Program-made: the position numbers and the translations under genes
NCBI RefSeq assembly: GCF_029919115.1
Contig: NZ_CP123990.1
Span: forward strand, 2,108,001 to 2,172,000
Reading direction: 5' to 3'
Length of the DNA: 64,000 nt
DNA from: Variovorax paradoxus
GTDB taxonomy: Bacteria; Pseudomonadota; Gammaproteobacteria; Burkholderiales; Burkholderiaceae_C
In this document: positions 59,561 through 64,000 of the stretch, piece by piece
Position numbering within the stretch: position 1 is the stretch's first letter
How the letters are laid out: every line of letters begins with the position of its first letter
Notes under the pieces: generated by a model
Told to the model about the DNA's origin: nothing
What the model saw: only the letters and a program-made list of their open reading frames with translations
The model's database searches: none

Positions 59561-59874
59561 CTTGACCCTTGTGAGTATTCGATCGGCTCGGATAGACATG
59601 CAATGACCCGAATGCCTCGCTGGGTCTGAGCAGTCTTGTTGGTCACTATAGCGCTGGCCGCTTGGCGCATTGCGCCCTTGACGACCTGGATCGAGGATGC
59701 ATTGGCGAACCGGCCGGGCCCCCCAGCCATGAAGGACACCGCATCCATGTCGATGGTGATCGGCCCAGCGGGACGGATCATCGCCGCGCTGGCAAGGTTC
59801 TGAGGCGGTGTCGTCTGGCCGTAAAGATAAAGGGCCGTCATCTCCCGGGCGCCCAGTTGCATCCACGTGTACAT
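59557..59874 (-). CDS. Small protein of unknown function
   Basis: A 105-residue soluble protein; starts MYTWMQLGAREMTALYLYG, has IRPAGPITIDMDAVSFMAGG in the middle and TAQTQRGIRVIACLSEPIEY near the end. AAAGGATCGCGAT is a good ribosome site seven bases before the ATG. Not recognised. The ATGA overlap with the next gene shows they are translated together. No signal peptide or helix is seen. It could belong to a toxin/partner pair, but only the context suggests so. Confidence 0.65.
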   Translation of the reverse strand: MYTWMQLGAREMTALYLYGQTTPPQNLASAAMIRPAGPITIDMDAVSFMAGGPGRFANASSIQVVKGAMRQAASAIVTNKTAQTQRGIRVIACLSEPIEYSQGSR

Positions 59875-59897
59875 ATCGCGATCCTTTGGTTAAACCT

Positions 59898-60344
59898 TCA
59901 TGGGTAGTTTTCGAGCGTTGCGGTATCGGTGCCAATACTCTTCAGTGCCGGGCCGCACGCATCAACGGCGACCAGGCTCTTGTAGAAGCGCCGCATGCCC
60001 TGCGAGGCTTCGGTCTGCTTCTTCTCAAAATTGAGGGTGACCTCGGCGTAGTTGAAGCCGGTCAGTGTGTCGAACCAGGTGCGACGCCAGTCGGGATGCC
60101 GGTCCACCCCGCAGCAAGATTTGTTCGCTTGCAGAAAGCTGGCGATCGCCTCAGGGTTCGTTTCGAGGTTCATCTGGAAGAGCTCGTGCCGAATCGCGGA
60201 TTCGATCAGCTCACGATCGTCGAGGTACCTCATCTTCGACACGCAGAAGCCCGAATCCATCAGGCGCCAGTACCCCCACGTGCATGCGATCAGCAGAAGG
60301 ACCGAAACAGCGATGGCAATGTTGCGAGGAATCTTTTTGTTCAT
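59898..60344 (-). CDS. Small membrane-anchored protein of unknown function
   Basis: A 148-residue protein with an N-terminal helix or uncleaved signal (about 8-26, IAIAVSVLLLIACTWGYW) and a soluble part with four cysteines, including CVSKMRYLDDRELIESAIRH and NKSCCGVDRHPDWRRTWFDT. Family not recognised. A longer frame from TTG 60398 is possible, but the ATG fits a membrane start better. The gene is 23 bases upstream of the 105-residue gene on the same strand, making a probable three-gene operon following the hlyD-like gene. Confidence 0.68.
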   Translation of the reverse strand: MNKKIPRNIAIAVSVLLLIACTWGYWRLMDSGFCVSKMRYLDDRELIESAIRHELFQMNLETNPEAIASFLQANKSCCGVDRHPDWRRTWFDTLTGFNYAEVTLNFEKKQTEASQGMRRFYKSLVAVDACGPALKSIGTDTATLENYP

Positions 60345-60480
60345 TGCATTTTTGAGCGTTGAGAATCCTGTCTGCAGGGCCGAGCAGGCGGGTCCCAAGG
60401 GTTAAAGGTCTATGGATGCAGGATTCCGACTGGTTGGAGTTGCAACGAATGCTGAATCGGTACGCCGTTCACGACGACGG

Positions 60481-61956
60481 TCAACGTTCCCGCATGCTCT
60501 CGCTGCTAGCCCTCTGCACAGGACTGAGCAGAAATTCAATAATTCGCCGCTTCCCCGTCTTGATCTCCGCCGTCAGATTCATCCCCGGGCTCAACTTGAT
60601 CGGCTTGCCATCCACATCGATGGTCGTGCTGCTCAGGCTCAACGTCACTGGGAAGATCGCCCCGCGCTTCTCGTCATTCACCGCATCCGCCGTCACCGTC
60701 TTCACCGTCGCGTTCACGGTCCCGTAGCGCGTGTACGGGAACGTCTCCAGCTTGATCGCGGCATCCTGCGTCGGGCTCACGAAGCCGATGTCCTTGTTCT
60801 CCAGCGTCACCTCGGCGGTCACCTGCGCCCCATCGGGCACGATCACCATCAAGGGCTGCGCTTCCGTGACCACGCCGCCTTCGGTGTGCGTGGCCAGCTG
60901 CTGCACCGTGCCCGCCACCGGCGCCTTCAAGGTGGTCAGCCGTTCGCGCTGACCCGCCTTGGCCAGGTCCTGCGTGCCCTGCTGGCGCTTGAGTTCGGCC
61001 GCGGCCTCGCGCGTGCGCAAGCTGTGCTTGGTCTCGGCGATGTAGGCGGCCCGGGTGTTCTCGCTCTCCCGCAGGGTGGCATTGGCTTCCGCGAGCCGGG
61101 CGCGCTGCGTGGCAAGGTCGCGCTCCAGCTCGATGCGCTCCCTCGTGCGGTCCTGGTTCGCATGGCTGGACATGAAGCCCTGGTTGGCCAGCTGGTGGAA
61201 GTCGGCCTCGCGCTGCTTGGCGATCGGCACCGTCGTCTCCAGCTTGGCGACCATCTCGCGCACGGTGGCAATCTCGGCCTGGCGGCGATTGATCTCCGAT
61301 GCTGCCTTGGCGAGCTTGGCGGTGATGTCGCTCCATTCGTCGCTCAGCTGCGCCCGGGTGGCCGCGAGATCGGCGTCCGTCCAGCCGGCGGGCATGCTCT
61401 TGGCCAGCTCCGGTGCCCGCGAGGTCGTGGGCGCATTGAGCGCCTGCAGCAAGGCGCGCGTGCGCAGCACCTCGGACTGCATCGACTTCAACTGCTCGTC
61501 GATGCTGGTCTTGTCGGCGGTGGCCGTGGTGGGGTCGAGCTCGACCAGGGCCTGCCCGGCCTCGACATGGTCGCCGTCCTTGACCAGCACGCGCTTGACC
61601 ACACTCACCTCCAGCGGCTGGATGATCTTGGTGCGCTCGCTCACGATGATCTTGCCGGGCGCTACGGCCACGATGTCGACCTGCCCGAAGATGGCCCAGG
61701 TCAGGGCGATGAGGAACAGCGCGATCAGCGCGAAGGCCAAGCGCCTCGGGGCGGGATGCACGGGCGTATCCTGCAGGCTCAAGGCCGCAGGCAGGAACGC
61801 CGCCTCGTCGGAGAGGCGTTTCGGCCCGGCCAGTTCATGGCGGTGCTGCCAGGCGGCCTTGAAGATAGCCCGGTAACGTCCCAGCAGCTCGATAACCGGA
61901 TGACGAACACTGGGCGCATTGGCCGCTGGGGCCGTAGTGGAGACTTCCGGCGTCAT
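60481..61956 (-). CDS. HlyD family type I secretion adaptor
   Basis: A 491-residue membrane-fusion protein. Cytosolic N-terminus, one helix about 72-92 (LAFALIALFLIALTWAIFG), then the lipoyl half-motifs (VDIVAVAPGKIIVSERTKII, VKDGDHVEAGQALVELDPT), a long coiled coil about 130-330 (REMVAKLETTVPIAKQREAD), and the RTX-type C-terminus ending SESMRER. It links an inner-membrane ABC exporter to TolC. Its ATG overlaps the ABC gene stop (ATGA), the usual hlyB-hlyD order. No tolC-like gene is in view. Confidence 0.94.
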   Translation of the reverse strand: MTPEVSTTAPAANAPSVRHPVIELLGRYRAIFKAAWQHRHELAGPKRLSDEAAFLPAALSLQDTPVHPAPRRLAFALIALFLIALTWAIFGQVDIVAVAPGKIIVSERTKIIQPLEVSVVKRVLVKDGDHVEAGQALVELDPTTATADKTSIDEQLKSMQSEVLRTRALLQALNAPTTSRAPELAKSMPAGWTDADLAATRAQLSDEWSDITAKLAKAASEINRRQAEIATVREMVAKLETTVPIAKQREADFHQLANQGFMSSHANQDRTRERIELERDLATQRARLAEANATLRESENTRAAYIAETKHSLRTREAAAELKRQQGTQDLAKAGQRERLTTLKAPVAGTVQQLATHTEGGVVTEAQPLMVIVPDGAQVTAEVTLENKDIGFVSPTQDAAIKLETFPYTRYGTVNATVKTVTADAVNDEKRGAIFPVTLSLSSTTIDVDGKPIKLSPGMNLTAEIKTGKRRIIEFLLSPVQRASSESMRER

Positions 61957-64000
61957 ACCGTCGCTCCCGCTCCAGCCCCTTCGGTCGGATGCCCGCCACC
62001 CTGCATCGCCCACAGGTGCGCATAGATGCCCTTTGACCGGTTCAGCAGCGCTTCGTGCGTGCCGCCTTCGACGATCCGACCTTTGTCCATCACGATGATG
62101 CGGTTCGCATGCCGCACGGCGCTGAGCCGGTGCGCAATGATGAAGACGGTGCGCCCCTTGCAGATGTGCGCCATGTTGCGCTGCACGATGGCCTCGCTCT
62201 CGTAGTCGAGCGCGCTGGTGGCCTCGTCGAAGATCAGGATGCGCGGATGGGTGAACAGGGCCCGGGCGATGGCAATGCGCTGGCGTTGCCCGCCCGAGAG
62301 GCTCGCGCCCTGTTCGCCGACCATGGTGTCGTAGCCCTCGGGCAGCTCGCTGATGAATTCGTGGGCGCCGGCCAGTTGCGCGGCGTGCATCACGGCCTCG
62401 AGCGGCGCGGCCGGGTCGACCACGGCGATGTTCTCGCGCACGCTGCGGTTGAAGAGGGTGTTCTCCTGCAGCACCACGCCCACCTGTCTTCGGAGTTGCG
62501 CCGCGTCGATCAGGCTGATGTCGATGCCGTCGACCAAGAGGCGCCCCTGCTCGGGGGCGTAGAGGCGCTGAATGAGCTTGGTGAGCGTGCTCTTGCCGGA
62601 GCCCGAGCGCCCGACGATGCCGATGACTTCGCCGGGGCGCACGTCCAGGCTCACGCCGTGCAGCACGGGCGCGGCCTCGGGGCGGTAGCGGAAGGTCAGG
62701 TTGTCCAGCGTGACGCGGCCCTTGAGCGCGGGCAGCTGGGCGGCGGTGCTGGGCGGCACCTCGGTGCGGGTGTTGAGGATGTCGCCGAGCCGGGCCATGG
62801 AGATGCCGGTCTGCTGGAAGTCGGTCCACAGCTGGGCCATGCGCATGATGGGCTGGCTCACGCGCTGGGCGAACATGTTGAAGGCGACGAATTGGCCGAC
62901 GGTCATGTCGTTGTTCATCACTAGGTGGGCGCCGTACCAGAGGGTGGCGGCGTTGACGAGCTTGCCGATGAGGTTGACGCCTTCGTGCGCCCAGCTCGCG
63001 AGGTTCTGGGTGCGGAAGCTGGCCGAGACATAAGCGGCGAGCTGGTTGTCCCAGCGGCGGCCGAAGGCCGGCTCGAGCGCGGTGGCCTTGACGGTCTGGA
63101 TGGCGCTGACGGTCTCCACCAGCATCGCCTGGTTCTCCGCGCCGCGCGCGAACTTCTCGTCCAGGCGCCGGCGCAGGATGGGCACGACCGCCAGGCTCAG
63201 GCCGAAGTACAGCGGCATGCTCACGAGCACGATCAGGGTGAGGGGCACGCTGTAGAACAGCATGACGGCCACGAAGACGACGGAGAAGACGACGTCCAGC
63301 AGCACCGTCAGCGCATTGCCGGTCAGGAAGCTGCGGATGTTCTCGAGCTCGCGCACGCGGGCGACCGAATCGCCGACGCGCCTAGCCTGGAAGTAGGCCA
63401 GCGGCAGTTGCACGAGGTGGCGGAACAGCCGCGCGCCGAGCTCGACGTCGATGCGGTTGGTGGTGTGGCTGAAGATGTAGCTGCGCAGGCCGTTCAACAA
63501 GGATTCGAAGACGACGACGACCAACAGGCCGATGACGAGCACGTCCAGGGTTGTCATGCCGCGGTGAACGAGCACCTTGTCCATCACGACCTGGAAGAAG
63601 AGCGGGCTGACCAGTGCGAACAGCTGCAGGATGAAGGAGATGAAGAGCACTTCGCCCAAGAGCTTGCGGTGCTTGACGAGACTGGGAATGAACCAGGAGA
63701 AGTCGAACTTGGCGAGTTCGCCCGCCAAGCTGGCGCGGCTGGTGATGAGGATGAGTTCGCCGGTCCAGTGGGCGGCAAAGACGTCCAGGGGTTCGATGAC
63801 GGGGCGGGCGGCTTCGGCCGAGGCGGCGGAGGGGTCCTGCAGCAGCACGCGCTGGGCGTCGCACTGGGCGAGGATGACGACGCGCTCGCTGATGCTGCCG
63901 TCCACGGCCTTGTGGCGCAGCACGGCCAATGCGGGCAAGGGCGTCAGGGACAGGCGCTCGGGGGTGGTGCGGGAGGACTTGGCCTTGAGGCCGAGGTGCT
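61953..64000 (-). CDS. Type I secretion ABC transporter, HlyB-like (5' end outside window)
   Basis: The frame is open to the window edge, giving 682 visible residues without a start codon. The N-terminal part resembles the inactive C39-like domain of HlyB (SLTPLPALAVLRHK, then VILAQCDAQRVLLQDP). A six-helix export domain follows (FISFILQLFALVSPLFFQVV), then a nucleotide-binding domain with Walker A GIVGRSGSGKST, signature ASLSGGQRQRIAIARAL and Walker B ILIFDEATSALD. Such transporters export RTX or adhesin-type proteins with an uncleaved C-terminal signal. The catalytic cysteine of peptidase-active C39 exporters would lie outside the window, so peptidase activity cannot be judged. Confidence 0.95.
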   Translation of the reverse strand, partial: HLGLKAKSSRTTPERLSLTPLPALAVLRHKAVDGSISERVVILAQCDAQRVLLQDPSAASAEAARPVIEPLDVFAAHWTGELILITSRASLAGELAKFDFSWFIPSLVKHRKLLGEVLFISFILQLFALVSPLFFQVVMDKVLVHRGMTTLDVLVIGLLVVVVFESLLNGLRSYIFSHTTNRIDVELGARLFRHLVQLPLAYFQARRVGDSVARVRELENIRSFLTGNALTVLLDVVFSVVFVAVMLFYSVPLTLIVLVSMPLYFGLSLAVVPILRRRLDEKFARGAENQAMLVETVSAIQTVKATALEPAFGRRWDNQLAAYVSASFRTQNLASWAHEGVNLIGKLVNAATLWYGAHLVMNNDMTVGQFVAFNMFAQRVSQPIMRMAQLWTDFQQTGISMARLGDILNTRTEVPPSTAAQLPALKGRVTLDNLTFRYRPEAAPVLHGVSLDVRPGEVIGIVGRSGSGKSTLTKLIQRLYAPEQGRLLVDGIDISLIDAAQLRRQVGVVLQENTLFNRSVRENIAVVDPAAPLEAVMHAAQLAGAHEFISELPEGYDTMVGEQGASLSGGQRQRIAIARALFTHPRILIFDEATSALDYESEAIVQRNMAHICKGRTVFIIAHRLSAVRHANRIIVMDKGRIVEGGTHEALLNRSKGIYAHLWAMQGGGHPTEGAGAGATV

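Noticed and set aside
60409..60480. Minus-strand phrase LTVVVNGVPIQHSLQLQ just after the hlyD-like stop
   Set aside because: Only 23 codons and no start with a ribosome site; looks like a repeat-domain end by chance, not enough to call a gene remnant.
60412..60727. Plus-strand frame with DWLELQRMLNRYAV near its start, resembling a SnoaL-type N-terminus
   Set aside because: The likeness covers under 20 residues, there is no ribosome site, and most of the frame lies antisense to the end of the well-supported hlyD-like gene.
1..64000. tRNA, rRNA and riboswitch genes
   Set aside because: No sequence resembling tRNA arms with CCA-type ends, rRNA conserved segments or known riboswitch cores was noticed in gaps, most of which are under 150 bases.

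Overview
The window is GC-rich, densely packed chromosomal DNA, most likely from a Comamonadaceae betaproteobacterium close to Variovorax. Pointers are the many LysR regulators, two Bug-type tripartite tricarboxylate receptors, a split pqiA gene pair, the mltG-tmk-holB-pilZ-tatD run and overall codon use. This is inferred from gene content; no rRNA or other marker gene is present. No rRNA, tRNA, CRISPR array, intact insertion sequence or prophage was seen.

Layout. 1-7049: an acyl-CoA/lipid-type catabolic run on the plus strand (acyl-CoA dehydrogenase, two short-chain dehydrogenases, hotdog thioesterase, zinc-free MDR oxidoreductase, AidB-like dehydrogenase, GST). 7073-14199: small oxidoreductase, regulator and transporter units (orphan ABC ATPase, membrane protein, LysR/azoreductase divergent pair, aldo-keto reductase, MFS, LysR, hydratase). 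14224-14539: a long inverted-repeat element. 14575-20808: an apparent glyoxylate/2-hydroxy-acid module around a GntR regulator, with two copies of a TTTTGcattCAAAA operator between divergent arms (aminotransferase plus Bug receptor one way, gntR plus a large FAD/Fe-S dehydrogenase the other). 20840-24337: DNA repair methyltransferase, PNPOx-like protein, and an M48 membrane protease coupled to a small secreted protein. 24548-32502: a tightly coupled seven-gene run, two MFS pumps, pqiA1-pqiA2-pqiB-pqiC, then a third MFS pump. 32601-40399: VOC protein, MATE pump with DUF2239 partner, tex, patatin-like lipase, second Bug receptor.

40424-48124 is a minus-strand type VI secretion vgrG cluster: vgrG, a small one-TM protein, DUF2169 plus pentapeptide protein, a second pentapeptide protein, DUF3540 and a DUF4150 PAAR-like tip. 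All junctions from the DUF2169 gene to the DUF3540 gene overlap by four bases. No classical toxin or immunity gene is visible. A second copy of the inverted-repeat element (48245-48409) lies just upstream.

48438-58937: housekeeping and metabolic genes, including an iron alcohol dehydrogenase, an esterase coupled to a thioesterase-GNAT fusion, ygfZ with a clear terminator, the mltG-tmk-holB-pilZ-tatD-ankyrin run with successive ATGA overlaps (except pilZ to tatD), and a DUF2726 protein. 59174-60344 holds three small unrecognised minus-strand genes of less typical composition beside a type I secretion pair (hlyD-like, hlyB-like) that runs off the window end. The vgrG cluster and the type I secretion region with its orphan genes are the parts most likely to hold something undescribed.
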